Shown one piece after another: positions 33,222 to 41,281 of a DNA stretch of 64,000 nt; position 1 is the first letter of the stretch, and every line of letters begins with the position of its first letter. The notes beneath the pieces were generated by a model, which saw only the letters and a list, made by a program, of their open reading frames with translations, was not told the DNA's origin and ran no database searches. A program made the translations under genes and the position numbers. The DNA is from Butyrivibrio sp. MC2013 (GTDB lineage Bacteria; Bacillota; Clostridia; Lachnospirales; Lachnospiraceae). Location of the stretch: the NCBI RefSeq assembly GCF_000424585.1, contig NZ_AUKE01000010.1, positions 1 to 64,000 on the forward strand, read 5' to 3'.

Positions 33222-34229
33222 TCAATAAACACTCCATGACTTGGGGATAAATAATTCTTCATACCTGGCAATGGCAAAGCGGTCTGTCATGGAGCTGACA
33301 TAATCGCAGGTGACAATCTCTTTGGCGTCACCCATTTCCAGGCGTTTTTGCATATATTCAGGAAAAAGCTCTGTATGCTTAAGATAATAATCATACAAAG
33401 TCTTCACCAGATCTTCAGCCCTGCCCTCTTCCCCTTTGGCTACAGGGTTGGTATAAACATGCTCAAACATAAATCTGCGAAGGGCCATCATAGCTTCGTA
33501 GATAGGAGCTGACATTGTGATGTCATCCTTGCCGCTGCTGTTCTCCACAATGTCGTGGATAAAGGTATCCAGCCACTCTCCATTGGTCCTGCCTACTACC
33601 ACTGCGATCTCATCAGGGATCTCATCTGCAGTCAGGATACCACCTCTGATAGCATCGTCCATATCGTGATGGATATAGGCGATCTTATCAGACAGTCTGA
33701 CTATACGCCCTTCAAGTGTAGAAGGCATCAGATGCATCTCATGATTGATGATGCCGTCCCTGACTTCAAAAGTCAGATTAAGGCCCTGACAGTCCTTCTC
33801 CAGCTTGTCTACCAGTCTCAGGCTCTGCTCATTATGGCGAAAGCCGTAGGGGCAGACGGTGTTCAGAGCTCTCTCTCCGGCATGACCGAAGGGAGTATGC
33901 CCCAGATCATGACCAAGAGCTATAGCCTCAGCCAGATCCTCATTAAGCCTCAGTGCCCTGGCAATAGTCCTGGCATTCTGGGCCACTTCAAGTGTATGGG
34001 TCATCCTGGTCCTGTAATGATCTCCGTCAGGAGTCAGGAAGACCTGAGTCTTATCCTTCAGTCGCCTGAAGGATTTGGAATACAGTATTCGATCCCTGTC
34101 CCTTTGGAAGCAGGGTCTGATATCACACAGCTCTTCCTCCTTCTGCCTGCCCTTTGAGTTCATGCTAAGGGTGGCATAAGGGCTGAAGATCTCTGTTTCC
34201 CTTTGTTCAAGAGCCTCTCTAATCTTCAA
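33222..34229 (-). CDS. dgt: dGTP triphosphohydrolase (HD domain)
   Basis: 335 residues. It carries the dGTPase N-terminus (DIRPCFQRDRDRILYSKSFRRLKDKTQV), the metal-binding HD motif set TRMTHTLEVAQ (His), ALGHDLGHTPFGHAGE (HD and following His) and SDKIAYIHHDMDDA (Asp). It cuts dNTPs to nucleoside and triphosphate in dNTP pool control. First core gene of the dgt-dnaG-rpoD cluster. Confidence 0.93.
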   Translation of the reverse strand: MKIREALEQRETEIFSPYATLSMNSKGRQKEEELCDIRPCFQRDRDRILYSKSFRRLKDKTQVFLTPDGDHYRTRMTHTLEVAQNARTIARALRLNEDLAEAIALGHDLGHTPFGHAGERALNTVCPYGFRHNEQSLRLVDKLEKDCQGLNLTFEVRDGIINHEMHLMPSTLEGRIVRLSDKIAYIHHDMDDAIRGGILTADEIPDEIAVVVGRTNGEWLDTFIHDIVENSSGKDDITMSAPIYEAMMALRRFMFEHVYTNPVAKGEEGRAEDLVKTLYDYYLKHTELFPEYMQKRLEMGDAKEIVTCDYVSSMTDRFAIARYEELFIPKSWSVY

Positions 34230-34253
34230 TGCACGGGCCTCTCTCTAGTTTAA

Positions 34254-34613
34254 TCACGTATCCAGGATACTCCGGCGCTCACACCAGTAATCCTTCCTCG
34301 TTACATATTGCTCATTAAACCAGTCGATAGCTTCTTCAAAGCCTTCCTCGGTAAAGGGAAAGCTCCTGGTCTCTATAGCCTCAGCAGGAGTCTCAGCATA
34401 GCTTCTGGGCTCCGGCCATATGGAAGCATCAAAAGTAGCCTCTCCCCTGTCAGCCACGGGAATGAATATCACGTTCTTAAGGGGATTCCTGGCCAATCTG
34501 TATCTCATGCCTTTATAGCTTCCAAAGAAAGCTTCGCCGTAGTTGTAATGATTGAAATTAAAAAATACCTCTTTCTTGATAAGTCTTGGCTTAACTTCCT
34601 CATCCACTTCCAT
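34254..34613 (-). CDS. Conserved protein of unknown function
   Basis: 119 residues, soluble, rich in aromatic residues: VFFNFNHYNYGEAFFGSYKG, YRLARNPLKNVIFIPVADRG, FPFTEEGFEEAIDWFNEQY. No signal peptide, cysteine motif or known catalytic pattern. It starts shortly after the DUF6465 gene and precedes dgt by 24 bases, so it is probably co-transcribed. Confidence 0.6.
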   Translation of the reverse strand: MEVDEEVKPRLIKKEVFFNFNHYNYGEAFFGSYKGMRYRLARNPLKNVIFIPVADRGEATFDASIWPEPRSYAETPAEAIETRSFPFTEEGFEEAIDWFNEQYVTRKDYWCERRSILDT

Positions 34614-34630
34614 AAATTAAAGCATGTCTC

Positions 34631-35218
34631 CTATAATTCTATCCTGCCTGTGTCCTTGTGGTTGACCACATAGTACACCCTCTTGTCTTCAGGCTTGATA
34701 TACAGCTGCATCTGATGTATGTCAGAGGGCTTATGGCCTTCTGCTATATAATGCTCTCTGCACTTGTCCAACATGTCAGCTGTGCGGACTTCCAGATCAC
34801 CATACTGGATAAAAACTTCGTCCTTCTCACCGTTTTTTGCAGCCATGGCTGCAAGGTCATCGCCTACTATCTTTGCCTTCTCCGCAGCCTTTTTGGAACT
34901 CTTCTTTACTGCGCTAACAGCAGGAGCTGCAACTGTCTTTGCCTTTTGCAAATAGGGATCAGCCTTCTTCATAGTCTCATCTATGACGGGCCTTGTCTTA
35001 TCAAGGATGTCTCTGGCTATAGGCTCAGCCTTCATCCTCATATCCCTGGCAGCGGGTCCTGCCTTGCTGAGTACGTCGCCGATGGCGGGCTCAGCCTTGG
35101 TCTTCATATCCTTGGCCGCCTCTACCAGCGGAACAGCCTTATCCTGTACCGCTTCAATGGCCGTATCTACTATCTTCTTCACATTATCTGCTGCTCTTTT
35201 GCTGTCTCTGTCTGCCAT
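34631..35218 (-). CDS. DUF6465 family protein with Lys/Ala-rich helical region
   Basis: 195 residues. The first ~120 are Ala/Lys-rich with repeated KAxP motifs (VLSKAGPAARDMRMKAEPIA, LDKTRPVIDETMKKADP), predicting extended helices with regular prolines. The last 70 (VFIQYGDLEVRTADMLDKCR ... MQLYIKPEDKRVYYVVNHKD) form the DUF6465 domain, which I associate with Lachnospiraceae. Role unknown. It is upstream of the replication/sigma cluster on the same strand. Confidence 0.75.
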   Translation of the reverse strand: MADRDSKRAADNVKKIVDTAIEAVQDKAVPLVEAAKDMKTKAEPAIGDVLSKAGPAARDMRMKAEPIARDILDKTRPVIDETMKKADPYLQKAKTVAAPAVSAVKKSSKKAAEKAKIVGDDLAAMAAKNGEKDEVFIQYGDLEVRTADMLDKCREHYIAEGHKPSDIHQMQLYIKPEDKRVYYVVNHKDTGRIEL

Positions 35219-35413
35219 GTAGGTGTCTCCCCTTATAAATGAAAAAGAACATAATGCGACTTATTAAGTATACCACATAATGTCAATAATTCGTGAAAAA
35301 ACACAGAGAAAAGCAGTAATAAATCGTATTCGTCCATAAACAGAAAGCATGCAGGCATTAAAAACGGGCACGCCCGAAGTGGATCGTACCCGCCTTGAAA
35401 TCTGTATGGTCAA

Positions 35414-37123
35414 TTATTCACCAAAAGTCTTAAGTCCGTCAGACATCTCATAATCGTAAGTATTTCTCTGTGCTGTCACAAGGTCTGAGAACATCTTCTC
35501 ACCTTCTATATAGCCCTTGGTATAGTACCAGGTACCTGTGAAGTAAGCTGTTCCCTGGATGTCGCCCATACCACATGATATATATTCATTTCCAAGCTTG
35601 GTAACACCATCGATAGTAACAGGGAAATATACTGTGGTCTTCTCGAAATCATCATCCTCATGTGTAACTACTGCAGAATATACCATGATCAGCTTGTTGT
35701 TATTCTTAAGGTCAGTTCCCTGATTCTTGGCTATCAGGAGATACTCGCCTGCCAGAGAAAGACTCTCAGCCTTGCACTCATCAGAATAATCCTTGGCGAT
35801 ATAGCTCTCCACCTTGCCCTTGACTGTCTCAGAGAAAGCATCCATCTGCTCGGCAGTGATATCTTTAAGTGATGTTACGGATTCATAATCTGCAAACTTC
35901 TCAAAACCGCCGCCCACTTCAGAAGTATATGTATCTCTGTTGGCTTCAACAAAATCCACATAGGCAGATACAGGATTGGTATAGCCTTTTGTAGAGTACC
36001 ACCAGGATCCCAGATCGGAATAGCCCTGGATGCCTGACTCGTCACCTACCTTCTGCTCATCACCTTCTCTTGTGATATTGGAGTACTTCACAGGGAAGTA
36101 TACGTCTGTAGTATCAAAGTCACCCTCTGCATGGGACAAGGTTCCCTTGTATATGATGTAGAGAATGTTGCGATCCGTGCTGTAGCCATCATCTTTACGC
36201 TTTAAGAAGATGTAGCCTGCATACTCAATTTCGCTAAGTGATGAATCATCTGAGTAATCACTGGCAACATATGCATATACAGCATCTTCGGAATCTTCCT
36301 TGAGCTTATCCACAGTAGCATCTGACAGATCTGCATAGCTGCCCAGATACTCAGACAGTCCGCTTACTGTAAACTCTTTCTTTTGCTCAGCGGGTACTCC
36401 GTCATAATTGTTGATATAATACTCAGGATCATCGCTGTAGAGAGATACTGTGACTGTATCGCCGTTGCTAAGTCCTGTGGTCTTATCCAGAGAGAACTCA
36501 TAGCTTGCTACAGCGGAGCCTGTGTATTCAATTGACGCTGTTCCATCAGGAGCAAAACCGCTGAAGGTCACATCCAGTCCCTCAAAGGCATCGATCTTGT
36601 CCACCTTCTTAAGACCTGTTACAGCATAGGTCCCTTCATCTGCCTTGATCTTTACCTTGATCATATCCTCAAGGTTCTCACCGATCTCCCAGCTATAGCT
36701 TACCTCATCACCATTGGAGAGTCCGTCATAGCTTGAAAGACTTGTAAAGGTATTGTCACAGATCACATCCACGGGATCCAGCTCCCCAAGGAGCTCCTTT
36801 GAAAAATAATCCTTGGCCTTTGAAGTAAACTTAAGCTTGCCTTCATAATCCTTCTCGATCTTGTCCCAGTCCACGCTATAGGATATCTTGCCGTATCCAT
36901 CATAGCCGCTTGTGCTAAAATCGATATATTTGTTCAGGTTGATAGTGGGCCTGTGAGTCAGAACAAGAGCTGCTGTAACAGCTGCGACTGCAGCAAGTCC
37001 GCAAAGGATAGCTATAAGCTTTACCGGAGGCTTTTTAGCAGGGGAAGCTTCAAGGGGCGAGCCGCAGTTCTTGCAGAACTTTGCGCCTTCATTATTTTCG
37101 GTTCCACATTTTGTACAAATCAT
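35414..37123 (-). CDS. Zinc-ribbon membrane protein with large extracellular region
   Basis: 569 residues. The N-terminal zinc ribbon MICTKCGTENNEGAKFCKNCG (C-x2-C ... C-x2-C) is cytoplasmic, followed by one transmembrane helix (about 34-56, LIAILCGLAAVAAVTAALVL) and a long outer part. That part has two similar segments ending SWWYSTKGYTNPVSAY and GTWYYTKGYIEGEKMF, each about 170-200 residues. Layout resembles YvbJ-type zinc-ribbon proteins. Role unknown, possibly envelope sensing. Confidence 0.75.
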   Translation of the reverse strand: MICTKCGTENNEGAKFCKNCGSPLEASPAKKPPVKLIAILCGLAAVAAVTAALVLTHRPTINLNKYIDFSTSGYDGYGKISYSVDWDKIEKDYEGKLKFTSKAKDYFSKELLGELDPVDVICDNTFTSLSSYDGLSNGDEVSYSWEIGENLEDMIKVKIKADEGTYAVTGLKKVDKIDAFEGLDVTFSGFAPDGTASIEYTGSAVASYEFSLDKTTGLSNGDTVTVSLYSDDPEYYINNYDGVPAEQKKEFTVSGLSEYLGSYADLSDATVDKLKEDSEDAVYAYVASDYSDDSSLSEIEYAGYIFLKRKDDGYSTDRNILYIIYKGTLSHAEGDFDTTDVYFPVKYSNITREGDEQKVGDESGIQGYSDLGSWWYSTKGYTNPVSAYVDFVEANRDTYTSEVGGGFEKFADYESVTSLKDITAEQMDAFSETVKGKVESYIAKDYSDECKAESLSLAGEYLLIAKNQGTDLKNNNKLIMVYSAVVTHEDDDFEKTTVYFPVTIDGVTKLGNEYISCGMGDIQGTAYFTGTWYYTKGYIEGEKMFSDLVTAQRNTYDYEMSDGLKTFGE

Positions 37124-37231
37124 TTTCTTTAACCTTTCTACATAAGATGCTGTCTAAACGCGCGCAGTTAGGCGCACAGCAAAGAAATAGCTCAGAAAGC
37201 CATTAAGCTTTCTGAGCCTTCCTATAAGAGA

Positions 37232-37315
37232 TGCGGAAGAAGGGACTTGAACCCTCACGATGTAACCATCACAAGATCCTTAGTCTTGCTCGTCTGCCAA
37301 TTCCGACACTTCCGC
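37232..37315 (-). tRNA. tRNA-Leu (AAG anticodon)
   Basis: 84 nt. Acceptor stem GCGGAAG/CTTCCGC, long variable arm typical of class II tRNA, T-loop GGTTCAAGTCC. The anticodon loop CTAAGGA gives AAG, which would be read as inosine-AG for CUU/CUC. Confidence 0.9.
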
Positions 37316-37350
37316 ATTTTTCAATTGTGATGCACTCATCTATAAAGCAA

Positions 37351-37433
37351 TGCAGGAAAAGGGACTTGAACCCTCATGATATTGCTATCACACGGACCTG
37401 AACCGTGCGCGTCTGCCATTCCGCCATTCCTGC
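37351..37433 (-). tRNA. tRNA-Leu (CAG anticodon)
   Basis: 83 nt. Acceptor stem GCAGGAA/TTCCTGC, D-arm TGGCAGACGCGC, long variable arm, T-loop GGTTCAAGTCC. The anticodon loop TTCAGGT gives CAG for CUG codons. It lies 35 bases upstream of the other tRNA-Leu on the same strand. Confidence 0.9.
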
Positions 37434-37538
37434 ATCTATTGTGCATCTCATCGCTGTGTTGCGCTCGCGACATGTATTATAATAACTCGGAGGGGGCCCT
37501 ATGTCAACAAAAATTTATAAACTATTTTTCGTATATTT

Positions 37539-38327
37539 TCAGCAGGCGTTTAACAACTCACGATTGATCAAAGCACTGATTTTACGAGCTTTTTCAAAAT
37601 CAGGATCAGAGAGAGAAGCTTCACCGCAGAGATCAATTGCCAAAATTCTTCGATTTTTCTTTATGAATTCCAATGTTATTTTTAGCTCAGAAAGAGTCAT
37701 TTGCCCCTGATCCCAGTTACAGGTCATCTCATCAGCATTAAGGACATCCTTATCAACAGAGATATACACAGGAAGATCCCTTATGCCCTCATCTTCCATG
37801 AGAAGGCTCAGCTCTTCAAGATACGGATATCCGCAGGTCATATCCTCCCGGGTACTTGTATATACCCTCTCATCAATGCAGCTGATACGCTCTCTGTCTT
37901 CATCATCCAGCTCAGACATAAGTCCGGGATCTATACCGATACCTATGACCTTTTTAAGATGCCGGGACTCCATATGGAGATTTCTCACCCAGCTTCCACA
38001 GGACAGCACATCCCCAAATACCGAGGGTTTGAGGTCAGGATGATGATCCAGGTATATCAGGACAAAGGGCTCCTCTATCATAGCTGCCAAAATGGCAGAC
38101 ATATAATGATAATTGCCATTGTCTATGATATGTACTCCATAGGGGCTTACATCTCGCTCTCTTATCAGCTTCTCTATATCTGCCCTGGCATGATCATCAC
38201 ATATGCAGTCAGTCCCTGTGATATGACTGCAGTCAATATAAGAACAGGGACCATATTCATGATCCCTGCCTGTGTATATACCACTAAAATTAAAGACAGC
38301 TGTCCTGTCATTCTCCATCATACTCAT
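37539..38327 (-). CDS. Arginase/agmatinase-family ureohydrolase
   Basis: About 262 residues from the ATG at 38327 (MSMMENDRTAVFNFSG), overlapping the mecA stop by 4 bases. Manganese-binding motifs are IYLDHHPDL (family D-x-H-x-D, here D-H-H-P-D) and YISVDKDVLNADE (family S-x-D-x-D), and GNYHYMSAILAA supplies the first His region. The N-terminal part is shorter and the substrate loops do not clearly match arginase, agmatinase or formimidoylglutamase, so the substrate is left open. Confidence 0.8.
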   Translation of the reverse strand: MSMMENDRTAVFNFSGIYTGRDHEYGPCSYIDCSHITGTDCICDDHARADIEKLIRERDVSPYGVHIIDNGNYHYMSAILAAMIEEPFVLIYLDHHPDLKPSVFGDVLSCGSWVRNLHMESRHLKKVIGIGIDPGLMSELDDEDRERISCIDERVYTSTREDMTCGYPYLEELSLLMEDEGIRDLPVYISVDKDVLNADEMTCNWDQGQMTLSELKITLEFIKKNRRILAIDLCGEASLSDPDFEKARKISALINRELLNAC

Positions 38328-39202
38328 GACATATCCGCCAGATGCATGACAGCATCTCTTGCTATGACGCAATCACCGGTCTCGGTCAGATGCAGTTCCT
38401 CAGGAGAGTTGACCGTGAGGGATGCCGCATACTCTATTCCTGTCCTTCTGAGCTCATAAACAACAGCATCACTGGCAGTACGCAGTCCCATCATGAGATA
38501 ATACTGATCGCCCTCTTTGTACAGAGATGAATCCACTATAGGCATAGATGATACCACTCTGCTGAATCTGATAGCATCATCCAGACTGGGAAAGGTACCC
38601 ATATATCTCTGGTAGTCTGTGACAGGTTTGGTTGTGACAACAGGCTGCTCATAATATCCGGAGGAGGTGCCTCTGCTCTTGTCAGGAGAAGCAGATGCAG
38701 TACTGCCGTCAGCGCCGCTACTTAGATCACTCTCAGCAGTGTCATCAGATGCCTCAAGGAGTCCGGGATTCTGAATACCATCCTGCAGATAGATCTTGCC
38801 CATCATATTGTTCATGCCCTCTATCAGTTCATTTAAGGCTTCACCCTTCTCCTTGCCCTTGGCCTCCAGAACTCTTCCCACCCTCTCCTCAGAGAGATAT
38901 TCCAGGATACCCCTGGCAGCAGATCTGAGCCTGTCTGCAGAGCTCTGTATATCATTATTATCCATCTTGACTGCAATGACTCTCATGCCGCCATCCGGAA
39001 GCATATTTCTGGACATCACCATCACTTCATTCTCGGGATCATAATCCAGTTGCTGGCCCATCTCCTGATTAAGACGAGCCATAAATGCTGCCACCTTGTC
39101 ATCTCCCTCCAGGAGATCACGAGGAGTGAGCCCCAGCTCCTGAAGCTCCTGAGCTGCTATGCTGCAGCTGAGCGTCTTGTCACTTAATCTTATTATTACC
39201 AT
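38324..39202 (-). CDS. mecA: ClpC adaptor protein MecA
   Basis: About 292 residues from the ATG at 39202 (MVIIRLSDKTLSCSIAAQEL), which follows AGAGGGG. The N-terminal substrate-binding domain (DLLEGDDKVAAFMARLNQEM) and the C-terminal ClpC-binding domain (YMGTFPSLDDAIRFSRVVSS ... QYYLMMGLRTASDAVVYELR) are both visible, joined by an acidic Ser-rich linker. MecA delivers target proteins to ClpC and turns on its ATPase; clpC is encoded about 8 kb away in the window. In Bacillus its targets include ComK, but no ComK is seen here. Confidence 0.9.
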   Translation of the reverse strand: MVIIRLSDKTLSCSIAAQELQELGLTPRDLLEGDDKVAAFMARLNQEMGQQLDYDPENEVMVMSRNMLPDGGMRVIAVKMDNNDIQSSADRLRSAARGILEYLSEERVGRVLEAKGKEKGEALNELIEGMNNMMGKIYLQDGIQNPGLLEASDDTAESDLSSGADGSTASASPDKSRGTSSGYYEQPVVTTKPVTDYQRYMGTFPSLDDAIRFSRVVSSMPIVDSSLYKEGDQYYLMMGLRTASDAVVYELRRTGIEYAASLTVNSPEELHLTETGDCVIARDAVMHLADMS

Positions 39203-39545
39203 ATATCCAATCCCCTCTATGATACCTCTGCAAAATGCAGGGGACACTCTTAATTCTGATTATAGTATAAATTATAGTCAAATAATTAGCACTGTCGAGA
39301 GGAGAGTGCTAAAAGATTTATTAAATTTCAGATCAGGAAATAAATTTACACAGTTTTTTCGCAATGTCCACAAAAGCACCTGTTATTTGGCTATTTTCAT
39401 GAATCTTTTTTTGTGTTTTTTTCCACCCGGTCATACAATAATCCAATCCCTTATATTCACTGGAATCTCCCCCCTTTACAAAGGGCAAAATATTTACGTT
39501 TTATTGTAGTCTCAGAAACGAATATACGATTTTTGAAAAAAAGGC

Positions 39546-39574
39546 TTGCATAGCCCCCTGTATTATGATAGTAT
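39546..39574 (+). promoter_or_regulatory. Promoter of tRNA-Pro
   Basis: TTGCAT (39546-39551), 17-bp spacer, TAGTAT (39569-39574), ending 11 bases before the mature tRNA 5' end. The preceding 340 bases (39203-39545) hold no gene. Confidence 0.65.
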
Positions 39575-39585
39575 TGTTCTTGCGC

Positions 39586-39659
39586 CGGGGTGTAGCGCAG
39601 TTGGCTAGCGCGCTATCTTAGGGAGGTAGAGGCCGCAAGTTCGAATCTTGTCACTCCGA
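39586..39659 (+). tRNA. tRNA-Pro (AGG anticodon)
   Basis: 74 nt. Acceptor stem CGGGGTG/CACTCCG, D-loop AGTTGGCTAGCGC, T-loop AGTTCGAATCT, discriminator A. The anticodon loop TTAGGGA gives AGG for CCU. Confidence 0.9.
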
Positions 39660-39666
39660 CTCATAC

Positions 39667-39699
39667 AAAAAGGTTGACTTCACAGTCAACCTTTTTTGT
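39667..39699 (+). terminator. Terminator after tRNA-Pro
   Basis: AAAAAGGTTGACT-TCAC-AGTCAACCTTTTTT, a 9-10-bp stem with TCAC loop and T-run, 8 bases after the tRNA. Confidence 0.88.
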
Positions 39700-39734
39700 T
39701 ATCCAAATGTCATCAGTCGTTATGGAGGGATGAT

Positions 39735-40436
39735 ATGAAATTCCAGGGAACCATCAATACCTACAGCCTGATCGAAGGGGCCCAAAAAGCAACAGGCCTG
39801 ACAGTGATCATAGACGTATTCAGAGCCTTCTCCCTTGAAGCCTATCTCTATAGCATGGGAGCCCGGCAGATACGTCCCACAGGGAGCCTTGAAGAGACCT
39901 ACGCCTGGAGAGACAGGGATCCTGACTGCCTCCTCATAGGCGAGAGACAGGGCAAGATGTGCGAGGGTTTTGACTATGGCAATTCCCCATCCACTGTGGA
40001 CCCGGAGCGCATCAGAGGCAGTCTTATCATACATACCAGCAGCGCTGGGGTACAGGGCGTAAACAGTGCAGTCCGCGCAGAGCGCATCATCACAGGGAGC
40101 CTTGTTAATGCCGCTGCGGTCGCCGCATATATCAAGAGAGAGGCACCGGATGAAGTATCCCTGGTATGCATGGGAAATGGCGGCGTAGCGCCTGCCAGAG
40201 AGGATGAGCTATGTGCATCCTATATAAGGTCAATGCTGTTAGATGAGGATATGCCGGATCTTGATGATAAGATCAGGGACCTTAGATACAATGGCGGGGA
40301 GCATTTCTTTGATCCCGCCCTTCAGGAGATCTTCCCAAAGGAAGATTTCTATATGTGTACGAAAAGGGACCTTTTTAACTTCATCATTAGAATAGAAAAG
40401 GACGATAAAGGTCTGATATCAGTAATGGAGCAGTGA
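39735..40436 (+). CDS. 2-phosphosulfolactate phosphatase (ComB) family protein
   Basis: About 233 residues from the ATG at 39735, with GGAGGG just before; the longer frame has no ribosome site. Conserved ComB pieces: TVIIDVFRAFSLEAYLYSMG, LLIGERQGKMCEGFDYGNSP, IIHTSSAGVQGV, VCMGNGGVAPAREDELCASY. ComB removes phosphate from phosphosulfolactate in coenzyme M synthesis, but bacteria without coenzyme M also carry the family, so the true substrate is open. Confidence 0.85.
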   Translation: MKFQGTINTYSLIEGAQKATGLTVIIDVFRAFSLEAYLYSMGARQIRPTGSLEETYAWRDRDPDCLLIGERQGKMCEGFDYGNSPSTVDPERIRGSLIIHTSSAGVQGVNSAVRAERIITGSLVNAAAVAAYIKREAPDEVSLVCMGNGGVAPAREDELCASYIRSMLLDEDMPDLDDKIRDLRYNGGEHFFDPALQEIFPKEDFYMCTKRDLFNFIIRIEKDDKGLISVMEQ

Positions 40437-40452
40437 TTCTGACTCTCTTATA

Positions 40453-41208
40453 TCAAAGCTTAGGTATAAAGGTAGGAAGAGATATACTCTGCCTCTTAAA
40501 TTCCGAGCCTGCAGTCAAAGCTGCAATACGGTCCAGGTCAGCCTGGGGCACATCCTCTGCGCAGCCTCTGATCACAGCATCTATATAGGCATATCTGGTA
40601 CCTAGATTGTCCTCGTCAGTGCGTCCTGTGAGGCCGTCTGAAGGGGCCTTGACAACCAGTCTCTCAGGGATATCGTCGCATAAGCGTCCTATAGCTATGA
40701 CTTCAGTCACAGTCAGGCCTCCAAGAGGTGAGAAATCACCTACCTGGTCTCCCCATCTGGTCTCCCAGCCCACATAAGTCTCAGAGAGATTGCAGGTATT
40801 GGCCACCCTGCCACCTATAGACTGGGATACTGCATAAAGTGATGACATGCGAAGCCTGGGAGGAAGGTTGGTCTGGGCCTGCTTTGTCATGGTTATTCCA
40901 GCTTTCCCCAGCTGCTTTTCTATTCCCAGATAGGAATCACTTATATTGATCTCTGCATAAGGGATGCCCAGAGACTCTACCAGTTCATAGGAATCCTCTA
41001 TATCAGGCTGAACACCATTGGGCATCAGCACACCAAATACTCTGTCAGCTCCAAGAGCTGCCTTGCAAAGGGATGCTGCGATGGTAGAATCCTTGCCTCC
41101 GCTGAGTCCCAGAACTGCTTTGGCATCCTTACCATTTATCTCAAACCACTCTCTGATCCATTTGATCAGATCTTCTCTAACCGCTGCTGCATCAAAAATA
41201 TAACTCAT
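40453..41208 (-). CDS. nadE: NAD+ synthase, ammonia-dependent
   Basis: About 251 residues from the ATG at 41208 (MSYIFDAAAVREDLIKWIRE), which follows GGGAGG. The PP-loop ATP site is VLGLSGGKDST. The NaAD-binding part has NTCNLSETYVGWETRWGDQVGDFSPLGGL and the C-terminal KAPSDGLTGRTDEDNLGTRY motif. It turns deamido-NAD into NAD+ with ammonia; no glutaminase domain is present. Confidence 0.93.
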   Translation of the reverse strand: MSYIFDAAAVREDLIKWIREWFEINGKDAKAVLGLSGGKDSTIAASLCKAALGADRVFGVLMPNGVQPDIEDSYELVESLGIPYAEINISDSYLGIEKQLGKAGITMTKQAQTNLPPRLRMSSLYAVSQSIGGRVANTCNLSETYVGWETRWGDQVGDFSPLGGLTVTEVIAIGRLCDDIPERLVVKAPSDGLTGRTDEDNLGTRYAYIDAVIRGCAEDVPQADLDRIAALTAGSEFKRQSISLPTFIPKL

Positions 41209-41281
41209 ATCTACCTCCCGGTCATCAATAATAGCTGTATCGATCAATTAACACTAATGATAATAGCATCCACGCCAGTAA